DNA of 34,403 nucleotides, taken from an uncultured Bacteroides sp. GTDB lineage: Bacteria > Bacteroidota > Bacteroidia > Bacteroidales > Bacteroidaceae. Location of the stretch: the NCBI GenBank assembly GCA_959606905.1, contig CAUHML010000032.1, positions 1-34,403 of the forward strand, in the 5' to 3' direction. Below, piece after piece: positions 16,647 through 24,437 of this stretch. The stretch's first letter is position 1. Every line of letters starts with the position of its first letter. The position numbers were made by a program, and so were the translations under genes. Below the pieces are notes generated by a model. It was not told the origin of the DNA and did no database searches. It worked only from the letters and a program-made list of their open reading frames with translations.

Positions 16647-17501
16647 ATGGAGAAGCAAGGAGAAATCATACTATACCAACCGGATGAAGCTGTAAAGTTG
16701 GAAGTACGTTTAGAAGATGAAACCGTTTGGCTCACACAAGCGCAGATAGCAGAACTTTTTCAACGTGACAGAACCGTTATAACCAAACATATAAATAACG
16801 TTTTTAAGGAAAAGGAATTGGAAGAGAAAAGCAATGTGCATTTTTTGCACATTGCTAATTCCGATAAGCCTGTCAAGTTCTTTAGTCTAGACGTAATAAT
16901 TTCAGTTGGATACAGAGTTAAAAGCGTAAGAGGTACGCAATTCAGGCAATGGGCAAATAAAATTTTAAAAGAATATTTATTGAAAGGCTATTCTATAAAC
17001 CAACGGCTCAATGACATGGAATATAGAATGAACAATAAATTCTTCCAAATAGAGAAAACCATTGCTGAACATGATGCAAAGATAGACTTCTTTGTGCGCA
17101 CCTCATTGCCTCCGGTGGAAGGTATCTTCTTTGACGGTCAGATATTCGATGCGTATAAGTTTGCTACAGATTTAATAAAGTCTGCCAAATGCTCACTTAT
17201 ACTTATCGACAACTATGTAGATGAATCCGTGTTACTCATGTTGAGCAAACGAAACATCGGTGTTTCAGCCACCATTTACACCCAGCGCATCACGCAGCAA
17301 CTCCAACTCGATCTTGACAGGCATAACAGCCAGTACCCGCCTATCGACATCAGGACGTACCGAGACAGTCACGACCGCTTCTTAATCATTGATAATACGG
17401 AAGTATATCATATTGGGGCATCGCTAAAGGATTTGGGCAAGAAAATGTTTGCTTTCTCCAAACTGGAACTTCCTGTCCATACAATAATTGATGTATTATA
17501 A
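16647..17501 (+). CDS. RhuM-family DNA-binding protein fused to a PLD-like domain
   Basis: A 284-residue cytoplasmic protein. Residues 1-125 match the RhuM/KilA-like family: EIILYQPDEAVKLEVRLEDETVWLTQAQIAELFQRDRTVITKHINNVFKE is a winged-helix segment, followed by FFSLDVIISVGYRVKSVRGTQFRQWA. A short coiled linker (MEYRMNNKFFQIEKTIAEHDAKIDFFV) joins it to a C-terminal domain with FDGQIFDAYKFATDLIKSAKCSLILIDNYVDE and a phospholipase-D-like half-site H242-D-R244-F-L-I-I-D249. Here the usual HxK lysine is arginine. One half-site suggests a dimeric or non-catalytic fold. RhuM proteins are common beside mobile elements and restriction systems. The role is unknown; regulation or nucleic-acid defence are possible. 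Confidence 0.75.
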   Translation: MEKQGEIILYQPDEAVKLEVRLEDETVWLTQAQIAELFQRDRTVITKHINNVFKEKELEEKSNVHFLHIANSDKPVKFFSLDVIISVGYRVKSVRGTQFRQWANKILKEYLLKGYSINQRLNDMEYRMNNKFFQIEKTIAEHDAKIDFFVRTSLPPVEGIFFDGQIFDAYKFATDLIKSAKCSLILIDNYVDESVLLMLSKRNIGVSATIYTQRITQQLQLDLDRHNSQYPPIDIRTYRDSHDRFLIIDNTEVYHIGASLKDLGKKMFAFSKLELPVHTIIDVL

Positions 17502-17517
17502 AATAAGCTAATCACCC

Positions 17518-17848
17518 ATGCGAGAAACGGAAGAGAATATAAAATTCAAGATGGAAATTGACGTATTGGTTCCCATTCCACGTACTGTCACCCGTGATTT
17601 CACCAGTTTGAAGCACCTGCGTCAATGGCAAAAACGCGAATGACATTGACGGTTCTCTTTACTGTTTTGCACACCGGGAATACCTGCTCAACGAAAAGGG
17701 AGAATGGGAACAATTTACCGTTATCGGCAAACAGGTAGTAACTATCGGAGAATTGGAAAGACTTCTTTTGGCTATGAAGCAAAAGGGGTTCAACCAATAC
17801 AGCCGTGAGGAATATGAAGAATTAATGTCTTCATGTTTGAAAAAGTGA
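17518..17848 (+). pseudogene. Small conserved-type gene broken by a frameshift
   Basis: From the ATG at 17518 the frame gives MRETEENIKFKMEIDVLVP...FTSLKHLRQWQKRE and stops at 17643. Beginning at about 17624 another frame continues sensibly: NGKNANDIDGSLYCFAHREYLLNEKG, then VIGKQVVTIGELERLLLAMKQKGFNQYSREEYEELM, ending at 17848. The joined product would be about 110 residues. I recognise no family, although the protein looks like the small accessory proteins of Bacteroidales integrative elements. It lies between the RhuM-type gene and a DNA invertase, on the same strand. Confidence 0.55.
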
Positions 17849-17888
17849 AGAATTAAAACCTTCATTAAACAACTAAATACAAAACAGG

Positions 17889-18485
17889 ATGAAAATAGGA
17901 TATGCCCGTGTTTCCACCAAGGAACAACATCTGGATATGCAACTGGAAGCGTTGAAGGCTGCCGGATGTGAGAAGATCTTCTCTGAGAAAATGACCGGAC
18001 GTCAACAAAACCGCCCGGAACTGGATGCCTGCCTGAACTTTCTCCGGGAAGGCGACACGCTTGTCGTATATAAGCTGGACCGGCTTGGCCGTTCGCTGAA
18101 GAATATCCTTACGCTATTGGAAGATTTCAAGAATAGGGGCATCCAATTCACCTCACTGCAAGACAACATCAGTACGGAAGGCGCAATCGGCCAACTGATG
18201 AACAACATTCTCGGTGCTTTCGCCCAATTTGAGCGTGACCTTATTTATGAGAGAACCCAAGAAGGCAGAAGAATCGCCAAGGAAAAAGGTGTCAAATTCG
18301 GCAGAAAGACACTTATCAACAAAAACAACATCGCCAAGCAGAAAAGCTGCATCCAGCTCTATGAATCCGGAACACCGGTAAGGGAGATACAGAAAATATT
18401 AAATATAGGCAGTAGCGGAACAGTGTATCGTCTGCTGCGAAGGAATGGTATTACACTAAAATCTGAGAACAAAAATAGAAAATAA
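17889..18485 (+). CDS. Serine site-specific recombinase (resolvase/invertase, Mpi-like)
   Basis: A 198-residue serine recombinase that cuts and rejoins DNA at short inverted sites. The catalytic N-terminal domain starts MKIGYARVSTKEQ with nucleophile Ser9. Arg residues of the active site appear in VYKLDRLGRSLKNIL (about residues 60-74), and the LGAFAQFERDLIYERTQEG helix follows. A C-terminal helix-turn-helix (about 150-190, YESGTPVREIQKIL...GSSGTVYRLLRRNGI) binds the site. Length and architecture match the Mpi/Ssr-type invertases that flip promoters in Bacteroides. Here it faces the upxZ gene tail to tail. No copy of a known Mpi site was spotted nearby. It could act elsewhere in the genome. 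Confidence 0.9.
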   Translation: MKIGYARVSTKEQHLDMQLEALKAAGCEKIFSEKMTGRQQNRPELDACLNFLREGDTLVVYKLDRLGRSLKNILTLLEDFKNRGIQFTSLQDNISTEGAIGQLMNNILGAFAQFERDLIYERTQEGRRIAKEKGVKFGRKTLINKNNIAKQKSCIQLYESGTPVREIQKILNIGSSGTVYRLLRRNGITLKSENKNRK

Positions 18486-18531
18486 ATCTCTTCTCCCATC
18501 CTTCACCTTCAAAGATGATTCCGCATGGCAC

Positions 18532-18921
18532 TCATACTATTTTATTTAATGAAGGCAACCCTTTCACCTCGCCGGCGTGCCACTCCCTGTAGTCCGCAAG
18601 GGAGAGTCCGGGTACGGTCAATTGCTTGTAATCCATATCGTCTCTTCGCAAGATGTGCCTCCTTGCATACGCACAGAGCGAACGATCCGTCACGGATACC
18701 ATCACCACCGGGAACGGGTAGCCGAGCAAGCGCATCGGCATGACCTCGCTGTCCGGGAACGTGCGGCGCAACTGATAGGCCGAGCGCTCGAAAGCGACCC
18801 AGTAAGGACCCGTGCAATACAGGTGAATCGAGTTTTGGTTCGCACGCTCGCGGTTCATGATATCATTTAAATGCTCGTTCAGCAACCGCACCAAACGAAC
18901 GCCGGAAGGAAGGGAAGACAT
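18532..18921 (-). CDS. upxZ: UpxZ-family inhibitor of capsule antitermination
   Basis: A 129-residue cytoplasmic protein. In Bacteroides, UpxZ proteins bind UpxY antiterminators of other capsule loci so that only one capsule is transcribed at a time. The sequence MSSLPSGVRLVRLLNEHLNDIMNRERAN, IHLYCTGPYWVAFERSAYQLRR and YPFPVVMVSVTDRSLCAYARR is typical of the family. Compared with usual members the C-terminus looks short, ending LADYREWHAGEVKGLPSLNKIV close to a likely deletion point. It follows upxY by 92 bases. Downstream there are only 46 bases before the opposing recombinase, so the expected polysaccharide genes are missing. Confidence 0.85.
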   Translation of the reverse strand: MSSLPSGVRLVRLLNEHLNDIMNRERANQNSIHLYCTGPYWVAFERSAYQLRRTFPDSEVMPMRLLGYPFPVVMVSVTDRSLCAYARRHILRRDDMDYKQLTVPGLSLADYREWHAGEVKGLPSLNKIV

Positions 18922-19013
18922 TTTGAGTTATGATTTATGAGTTGACAAGTTGACGAGGGGACAGGCGTCCTTGCGGTCTCCTTACCTCTCCACCCGTCCG
19001 CCTAACCCGAATC

Positions 19014-19571
19014 CTACACGGTTTCATCTTCTCCGAGCCGTCGCAGGAAGGCCCGCGGGATGTAAGAGGTGGCGACGGCGCATACGCCCCGGATGACGAC
19101 CACTAGGCAGCTGTCCTTCCTGATGCGGCAGATGACACCCTCTGCGCCCTTGAACTTCCCGTCGGTGACCCGCACACGGCAACCGCAGTGGAACTTGGGG
19201 CTGTCCTCGCCAAGGTACTCCATCCCGCGCTCGCCGGACGAGGTGACCAGCATGAAGATGTTCATCTCCCGTTCGGGAATGGCAAAAGGAATTTTCTTCA
19301 GTCCCTCCTGCCTTGTATACAGGATCACCTTGTCTGTCAGCACCCGCTGCACTTCCGTGGCCTGCCTGGCCGTGGAACGGAAGAACATGAGCGAGCTGAT
19401 AAGCGGGCGGCGGACTTTCTTCCGCACGCCGGCGCGCTCAACAAGGGCCTCCTCGCAGGGGATATAGGTCTGCAGGGCGTCCTTTTTCAACAGCTCTTCG
19501 ATGTCGAAGACCTTGTTGTAGAATACTTTCAGGGCGAACCAGTGTTCGGCGGTATGCGCTTCTGTCTCCAA
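19014..19571 (-). CDS. upxY: UpxY-family NusG-like transcription antiterminator
   Basis: A 185-residue NusG-paralogue that prevents early termination in its own capsule operon. The NGN domain covers about residues 9-110 (EHWFALKVFYNKVFDIEELLKK, YIPCEEALVERAG, RRPLISSLMFFRS). A KOW-like domain follows (about 128-165, GCRVRVTDGKFKGAEGVICRIRKDSCLVV). No in-frame ATG exists. A TTG at 19571 is the only start that keeps the EHWFAL motif. An ATG at 19638, in a different frame, reads MRSISFFQP and runs through a T7 tract. Promoter and leader lie to the right, at the invertible segment. Confidence 0.85.
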   Translation of the reverse strand: METEAHTAEHWFALKVFYNKVFDIEELLKKDALQTYIPCEEALVERAGVRKKVRRPLISSLMFFRSTARQATEVQRVLTDKVILYTRQEGLKKIPFAIPEREMNIFMLVTSSGERGMEYLGEDSPKFHCGCRVRVTDGKFKGAEGVICRIRKDSCLVVVIRGVCAVATSYIPRAFLRRLGEDETV

Positions 19572-19750
19572 TGGAAAAATCGGGATGGACGGGTTGAAAA
19601 AAAGATATACTTCTCATTCCTGCGCCTCCCGTATTTTCCAATCCGGCAAGGTGCAGCAATCAGGGTTAATCCGGCTGTTCCCCTTATGGAAATCCCGGCA
19701 CGTGGGCCGCCCCTGACTACAGTGGGCGGGATCCGTAACCCCCGCATCCG
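19572..19750 (-). promoter_or_regulatory. Leader region of upxY
   Basis: About 180 bases separate upxY from the left inverted repeat. UpxY proteins act on the untranslated leader of their own operon, and this stretch is in the right place to be that leader. No gene is seen. Proposed by position only. Confidence 0.35.
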
Positions 19751-19768
19751 TACCGTTTCTAAGTAAGA
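19751..19768 (+). repeat. Left inverted repeat of the invertible segment
   Basis: TACCGTTTCTAAGTAAGA. It is embedded in a further small palindrome, GTACCGT (19750-19756) with ACGGTAC (19770-19776), as expected for paired recombinase-binding arms around a core. Confidence 0.75.
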
Positions 19769-19951
19769 GACGGTACATCTTTCTTTTTCATTGATAGCCA
19801 GTCGTATACATCGACACGGAAGTGTTTTTTTGCTCGGTTTGCTCGGTTCCGTACTCGGAAATACATCCGGATAGGGAAAAGGAATGGCCTCCTTCCATCC
19901 CGCATCCTTATTCCTCCATTATTTGGAATCATTCTATATTTATTTTTAATA

Positions 19952-19966
19952 TACTGATAATCAGTA
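19952..19966. repeat. Short perfect palindrome inside the invertible segment
   Basis: TACTGAT-A-ATCAGTA, 7-bp arms with a single-base spacer. Possibly a regulator site that moves with the promoter. Confidence 0.4.
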
Positions 19967-19976
19967 AATTGAAACA

Positions 19977-19986
19977 GGGGGGGGGG
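19977..19986 (+). repeat. G10 homopolymer tract
   Basis: Ten consecutive G within an otherwise AT-rich segment, about 67 bases before the -7 box. Such tracts are prone to slipped-strand length change. Confidence 0.7.
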
Positions 19987-20052
19987 TAAAACAGGAAAAT
20001 AAATCCGGCTGTTTCTCATTGCTTTTTTTAATGAAAATTATTACCTTTACCA

Positions 20053-20060
20053 TATATTTG
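20053..20060 (+). promoter_or_regulatory. -7 box of the invertible promoter (now pointing right)
   Basis: TATATTTG is a perfect TAnnTTTG match. The -33 region is weak (no TTTG at 19-21 bases). After inversion the box would face upxY with a leader of about 190 bases. Confidence 0.5.
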
Positions 20061-20067
20061 TACCACA

Positions 20068-20085
20068 TCTTACTTAGAAACGGTA
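20068..20085 (-). repeat. Right inverted repeat, inside the recombinase 3' end
   Basis: The exact complement of the left repeat. Read on the minus strand it encodes the last codons and TAA of the recombinase (DTVSK), so inversion leaves the protein's end unchanged up to the stop. Confidence 0.75.
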
Positions 20086-21292
20086 TCGTTCAAATCCCTT
20101 AGAATCCGCTCGTTTGCGTTGTCTATCACGGCATTGTCCAAAGAATCCAGATAAATAAGCGTAGTCTTTTCGCTGCTATGTCCCATTCCCGCGCTGATGA
20201 CAGCCAATGGCACGCCACGGTCACGCGCGGCGGTGGCCCAGCTGTGGCGCGGCGTATAGGAGGACAGGGGAGCGGTATGCCGAGCAGTCCGCCCAGCCGT
20301 TTCAGCTTCCGGTTGTGGTAGTTCAACCCGGTCCGATATTGGCGGTATGCCCGTTCCGGATCCGTGTCTGTAAGGATCGGGAAGACGTAGGGGCTTTCCG
20401 GACGGGCCCGCGTGTACAACTTCAGTATCGCTTCCATACACGGTTCCACGCGGATGGTCAGACGCTGGCCGGTCTTGTGACGGCGATAGGTGAACCGTCC
20501 CTCGCTCACGTTCTCCTTTCGCAAATACGCCATATCCACGAACGTCATTCCCCGGGCGCAGTAGCCGAACACGAACAGGTCCCTTGAGAGTGCGAGGGCG
20601 GGCGAGACCGACAGGTCCAGCCGTTGCAACGCGAGGACAGTCTCCCCATCCACGGCGCGTTTCGGCGTACGGGCCACGCCCGTATAGACCCCACCAAACG
20701 GGAAATCCTGCGTCGCGAGACCCTCCCTCACGCCCTTGTTGTAGGCGGCACGCAGAACCCGCATGTAGAACGAGCAGCTGTTCCGATCCACCTTCCGCCC
20801 TCGCAGCCATGCCTCGTAGCGACGGACCAGGGCAGAATCGAGGGCGGAGAAAGGGATATCCTTATCGTTCAGGAAAGTGGAGAGACTCTCCATCGCACGC
20901 CGGTAGTTACGGGCGGTGCCGTATCGCGCGTTCTCCCTGAGCCGGCCGGCCTCTTTCCCGAGATAGTCTAAGAAACAAGGTTCGGGAGGCAGGCTGCGGT
21001 AACGGTTGATTATTTCGGATAAGGTGTACGCCTCTCCGCCACAGTCCAGCTCGCGGATAATCTCACGGACAATCCGCATCTCCCGCTCGGTGCGCTTATG
21101 ATAGCCAGTGATAATCTCCTCATTGCCGGGGAGAGTGACAAGCCTGCGTCTCGTTTCGTCCCACCATTCGGGGAATATCCGCATGTCGGTGGTGATCTGT
21201 CTGTTCTCCTGACGGTGGCAGAGCTGGTAACAGAGCGTACCCGCCTTGCCCCGTACCGTCGACGGACGGAATTTTAATTTGATGGTTGCCAT
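20070..21292 (-). pseudogene. Tyrosine recombinase (DNA invertase/integrase type) with a one-base frameshift
   Basis: A phage-integrase-fold recombinase of about 407 residues, the likely flipper of the adjacent segment. The ATG at 21292 (MATIKLKFRPSTVRGK) is chosen because this is the usual beginning in Bacteroidales. Order: arm-binding domain, SAM-like core-binding domain (about residues 105-190), then the catalytic domain with the first Arg in FGYCARGMTFVDMAYL. The frame breaks at a C4 run (20267-20270) right after LGGLLGIPLP. One added base restores SSYTPRHSWATAARDRGVPL (the R-H-x-W box), MGHSSEKTTLIYL (nucleophile Tyr) and the end NDTVSK. The catalytic Tyr is thus lost unless the run slips, is misread, or is a sequence error. 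The stop codon lies in the right inverted repeat. Confidence 0.85.
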
Positions 21293-21735
21293 ACAGGTTC
21301 TGTCTTTATTATGAATAACAGAGCGTAATATAAACCCGCGGGCTATTACATGGTTATGGGAAGGGCACATTTATTGATGCCGCCGGAAACGCTTTCTCGT
21401 GTCCCCTCATGGAAGGTCCATGTCCTTTGCCTCCTCTCCGAAAAAGGTTAGATACGGGTGGAGGCGGCACTACGGTGCCATTATGCGAGTATCGGACTCA
21501 CCCGCGGGGTGTCCATGTTGAGGAAAGCCCCGTGATGTGCGATCATCCCATGTGTTTACTTTTTTGGAAAAACTGGTAATGTATGAAAATGAAAGACGAT
21601 ACATCTTATTGCTGTCACATCATAAATCTTACATAGAAATGATATTGTGTCGCACTAGAGAAAGATTTTGATCTTGATTTATTTTGTTCTTTAGATATAT
21701 TAGTCTATCTTGTAGCCGAAAATATTACTGATATT
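21293..21735. other. Spacer between the recombinase and the peptide cluster
   Basis: The left 250 bases are GC-rich and carry no recognisable gene; the right 180 are AT-rich and lead into the radical SAM gene. The sharp change of base composition near 21560 may mark a junction between segments of different origin. Confidence 0.4.
21683..21713 (+). promoter_or_regulatory. Candidate promoter of the peptide cluster
   Basis: TTTG (21683-21686), a 19-base spacer and TATCTTGT (21706-21713) fit the Bacteroides -33/-7 pattern with imperfections in the -7 box. It lies 22 bases before the radical SAM start codon. Confidence 0.45.
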
Positions 21736-23187
21736 ATGAATACAATCCACCTTATAGAATCAAGGAAAGGTAATCTTTATCTATTTTCTTATAGAGGAAG
21801 AAGTCTTTCGTTTGTTCATCCGAAAATGTCGCATATAATACGTCAGATGTTTAAAGACGAGTATAAGACCGGTAAATCTCGAAAATATTATGAGAGAAAA
21901 GTTGCTTATTTAAAAAAACATGGACTATTCAATAATGAAACCTTTGAACATAAAATTGTGAAATTTGATAGATCTCAAGTAAGAGATAGTTTAATTCACG
22001 TAGGCCAGATAATTTTTGAGGTGACGAACTCATGTAATTTGAAATGTAAATATTGTTGTTTTAATGATCTTTACGAAGAATCTTCCTTAATAAACAAACA
22101 AGGTAAACTGGGATTTGAGACGGCAAAAAAACTGTTAGACTATTTGATGGAACTATGGGGGGATACTTTGTGTTCAAAAGAAGTAGATATAGCTTTCTAT
22201 GGTGGGGAACCATTGCTTAATTATTCCTTTATAAAAAAAGTGTTGAATTATACGGAACATCTGAAATCAGATAGATTGCGTTTTACTTATTCCATGACCA
22301 CTAATGGATTGTTACTAGACAAATATCTTGATGATTTAGTGAATAAAAACTTTAAAATTCTTGTGAGTCTAGACGGTGATTTTGATGCTTCAGTATATAG
22401 AGTGGGTGAGGATAGAAGAGATTTGTATGATAAAATAATCAATAATTTGGACTTATACAAGAATAAATATCCGTTACATTTTGAACGAAATGTAGATTTT
22501 AATGTTGTTATCCATCGAAAGAATGATATACAGTCCGTGTTTTCTTTTATTAAGAAAAAGTATGGAAAAACACCTCGATTTAGCCCATTGAGTACAAGAA
22601 ATGTAAAGGAATCACAGAAAGAGACGTTTAAAACGATGTATAGAAAAATGCCCGATGATTTGATAGAAGGTAAAGACTTGGATGCGATAACTGAAAATTT
22701 GCATCCTTATACATCGGGGTTTATGGAAATGGTCAAATTTGCTAATGCTCTTTTAGATATTCAGTATCAGACATATAATGATCTTTTTGTGAACACAGGT
22801 TTAAATGATATAGTATATACACCTAGTGGTACGTGTTGGCCTTTCAGTAGAAAATTTTTTTTAAGTACAAATGGTGATATTTTAGCTTGTGAGAAGATTA
22901 GTCACCGAAATGTATTAGGAAATGTTGATAACAATTCCGTAAATATAGATTATATAAATATTGCAGATATATACAATGAAAAAATATACTCGTCTTTTTC
23001 TGACTGCAAAAAATGTTATAGATTGCCTTATTGCCCTGTTTGTTTTTTTGACTCTTTATTAGGTGATAGGAGTTGCCTTGCATTTGAGGATGAAAATAAA
23101 TTCACGGAGAATTTGAAGCGTAAGATCGATTATTTGGAGTTAAATCCGATTCAAGTTAATGAAATACTTAAAATAAAGGTACAATGA
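21736..23187 (+). CDS. Radical SAM/SPASM peptide maturase (GG-Bacteroidales type)
   Basis: A 483-residue iron-sulfur enzyme expected to modify the precursor peptide encoded downstream. Residues 1-90 form a leader-peptide-binding-like N-terminus. The radical SAM core carries C100-N-L-K-C104-K-Y-C107, which holds the SAM-binding 4Fe-4S cluster, and the SAM-binding FYGGEP motif at residues 154-159. A C-terminal SPASM region starts at GTCWPF...LSTNGDILACEK and ends with CKKCYRLPYCPVCFF, enough cysteines for auxiliary clusters. These maturases typically form thioether (Cys S-to-carbon) bonds. The stop overlaps the next start by four bases (ATGA). The family name is assigned from the architecture and the neighbouring precursor, not from a search. 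Confidence 0.88.
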   Translation: MNTIHLIESRKGNLYLFSYRGRSLSFVHPKMSHIIRQMFKDEYKTGKSRKYYERKVAYLKKHGLFNNETFEHKIVKFDRSQVRDSLIHVGQIIFEVTNSCNLKCKYCCFNDLYEESSLINKQGKLGFETAKKLLDYLMELWGDTLCSKEVDIAFYGGEPLLNYSFIKKVLNYTEHLKSDRLRFTYSMTTNGLLLDKYLDDLVNKNFKILVSLDGDFDASVYRVGEDRRDLYDKIINNLDLYKNKYPLHFERNVDFNVVIHRKNDIQSVFSFIKKKYGKTPRFSPLSTRNVKESQKETFKTMYRKMPDDLIEGKDLDAITENLHPYTSGFMEMVKFANALLDIQYQTYNDLFVNTGLNDIVYTPSGTCWPFSRKFFLSTNGDILACEKISHRNVLGNVDNNSVNIDYINIADIYNEKIYSSFSDCKKCYRLPYCPVCFFDSLLGDRSCLAFEDENKFTENLKRKIDYLELNPIQVNEILKIKVQ

Positions 23188-24425
23188 GGAACATGAGATC
23201 TAAATATATATGGTTCTATGTGGAACCATATGTTTACGTTGAGGTTAATAAGTGGGAGTGTTTGTTGGTAAACACTTTGGATAAACAATTTATATATAGC
23301 AAAGATCAACAAGTTTTGTCCTTTTTGAGAGATTTCATGAGTCCTTTAAATGCTGGTGTATCTAGTGTTGACCCTAATCTGTTTAGTCTTGTTGAGTTTA
23401 AGCGTTTTATAGGAGAGGTGAGGCATAAGTTTATAGGGGATCTTGTTGTGACAGATACTTTAGATTCTAAACCTATACAGATAACTTCTAATGCGAAAAT
23501 CATGCATGATGTGAGAGAGGGGAAATATGCATCTTTTGATGATCCTCTAAATTATTTGCATGAAATTACAATACATACAAATAGTTCATGTTCTTCTAGT
23601 TGCGAATCTTGTGTGAACTATTTTAAGCAGTTTGATTGTTGTACAAAGAACAGGAATGTAATTAGAAATGAAGCTTTGTCTGTTATAACAAAAATACTAA
23701 AAGAATTAGACTTCGCTCGAAAAAGAATTAGGATAAATCTTGTCGTAACAGATGAAATATATGCAAAATCGGATGAGCTAATTGATATTCTGAATAAATA
23801 TGATAATGATTTTTATTTGGTTGTTAATTATAATAATATACGGAAACTGACATCTCGGTTATGCTCTTTTTTTCAAAATAGAATATCGGTTATAATAGCT
23901 GGCGTTCAAATATCTGAAATAGATTTCTCTATATTGAAAGATTTGGATTTGACTTTTTTTGTTGAGAATGAAGTGGAGTTGGAAAATGTCTGTTCTTTTA
24001 TAAATAGCGAGTTAAGTAATTGTCGCTATGTTATAAGACCAATATTTAATGGAAAGAATATGCCTTTTTTTAAGAAATATGTATTCTTGAAAAAGAAAGA
24101 GGTTTTAAATAGTATTGATTCTATGCAGGATATACATAGAAATGAACTGTTGAATACGTTGTTTTTTGGGAAATTATTGGTTTTTTCAGATGGTTCTATA
24201 TATAATAATGTTCATTTTAAAAAAATGGGTAATATAAAAGAATATGATTTGTCTTATTTTGTGCATAAGTCTCTGGTGAATCCAAACTCATCTTGGTTTT
24301 ATACAAGAAACAGAGCTCCTTGTTCTAAATGTGTATATAAATATATTTGTCCTCCACCGTCAAATTATGAGCTATTTATGAATCAATTGGCATTATGCGA
24401 TAAATCCTGTGTTTTGAATTGTTAA
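23184..24425 (+). CDS. Radical-SAM-like partner protein (pseudo-rSAM, GG-Bacteroidales type)
   Basis: A 413-residue relative of the preceding maturase, translationally coupled to it. In place of the core it shows C136-S-S-S-C140-E-S-C143, so the CxxxCxxC spacing is kept, but the GGEP loop is absent (the matching strand reads NLVVTDEIY). The C-terminus carries a SPASM-like cysteine set (CSKCVYKYICPP, then CDKSC). Without the SAM-binding loop it probably does not cleave SAM. A scaffold, cluster carrier or leader-binding partner role is more likely. Known GG-Bacteroidales loci contain such a pair. Codon use and AT content match the first gene. Confidence 0.78.
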   Translation: MRNMRSKYIWFYVEPYVYVEVNKWECLLVNTLDKQFIYSKDQQVLSFLRDFMSPLNAGVSSVDPNLFSLVEFKRFIGEVRHKFIGDLVVTDTLDSKPIQITSNAKIMHDVREGKYASFDDPLNYLHEITIHTNSSCSSSCESCVNYFKQFDCCTKNRNVIRNEALSVITKILKELDFARKRIRINLVVTDEIYAKSDELIDILNKYDNDFYLVVNYNNIRKLTSRLCSFFQNRISVIIAGVQISEIDFSILKDLDLTFFVENEVELENVCSFINSELSNCRYVIRPIFNGKNMPFFKKYVFLKKKEVLNSIDSMQDIHRNELLNTLFFGKLLVFSDGSIYNNVHFKKMGNIKEYDLSYFVHKSLVNPNSSWFYTRNRAPCSKCVYKYICPPPSNYELFMNQLALCDKSCVLNC

Positions 24426-24437
24426 TTAAAAAAAGTA

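Larger units (their letters stand above)
19751..20085. other. Probable invertible promoter segment controlling upxYZ
   Basis: Perfect 18-bp inverted repeats (TACCGTTTCTAAGTAAGA at 19751-19768; its complement at 20068-20085) enclose 299 bases of AT-rich, non-coding DNA. A right-pointing -7 box lies eight bases from the right repeat. The flank holds a tyrosine recombinase on one side and upxY on the other, the layout of phase-variable capsule promoters in Bacteroides and Parabacteroides. In the orientation shown the promoter points into the 3' end of the recombinase gene, opposite to upxY, so capsule-type expression should be OFF. Confidence 0.75.

Noticed and set aside
17889..18485. The serine invertase as the flipper of the 19751-20085 segment
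   Set aside because: Tyrosine-type recombinase is directly adjacent and shares the repeat with its own 3' end; the serine enzyme's own sites were not found in the window.
20085..20100. A GTTCAAATCC-like string resembling a tRNA T-arm
   Set aside because: It lies inside the recombinase coding sequence (ERILRDLND) and no cloverleaf can be drawn around it.
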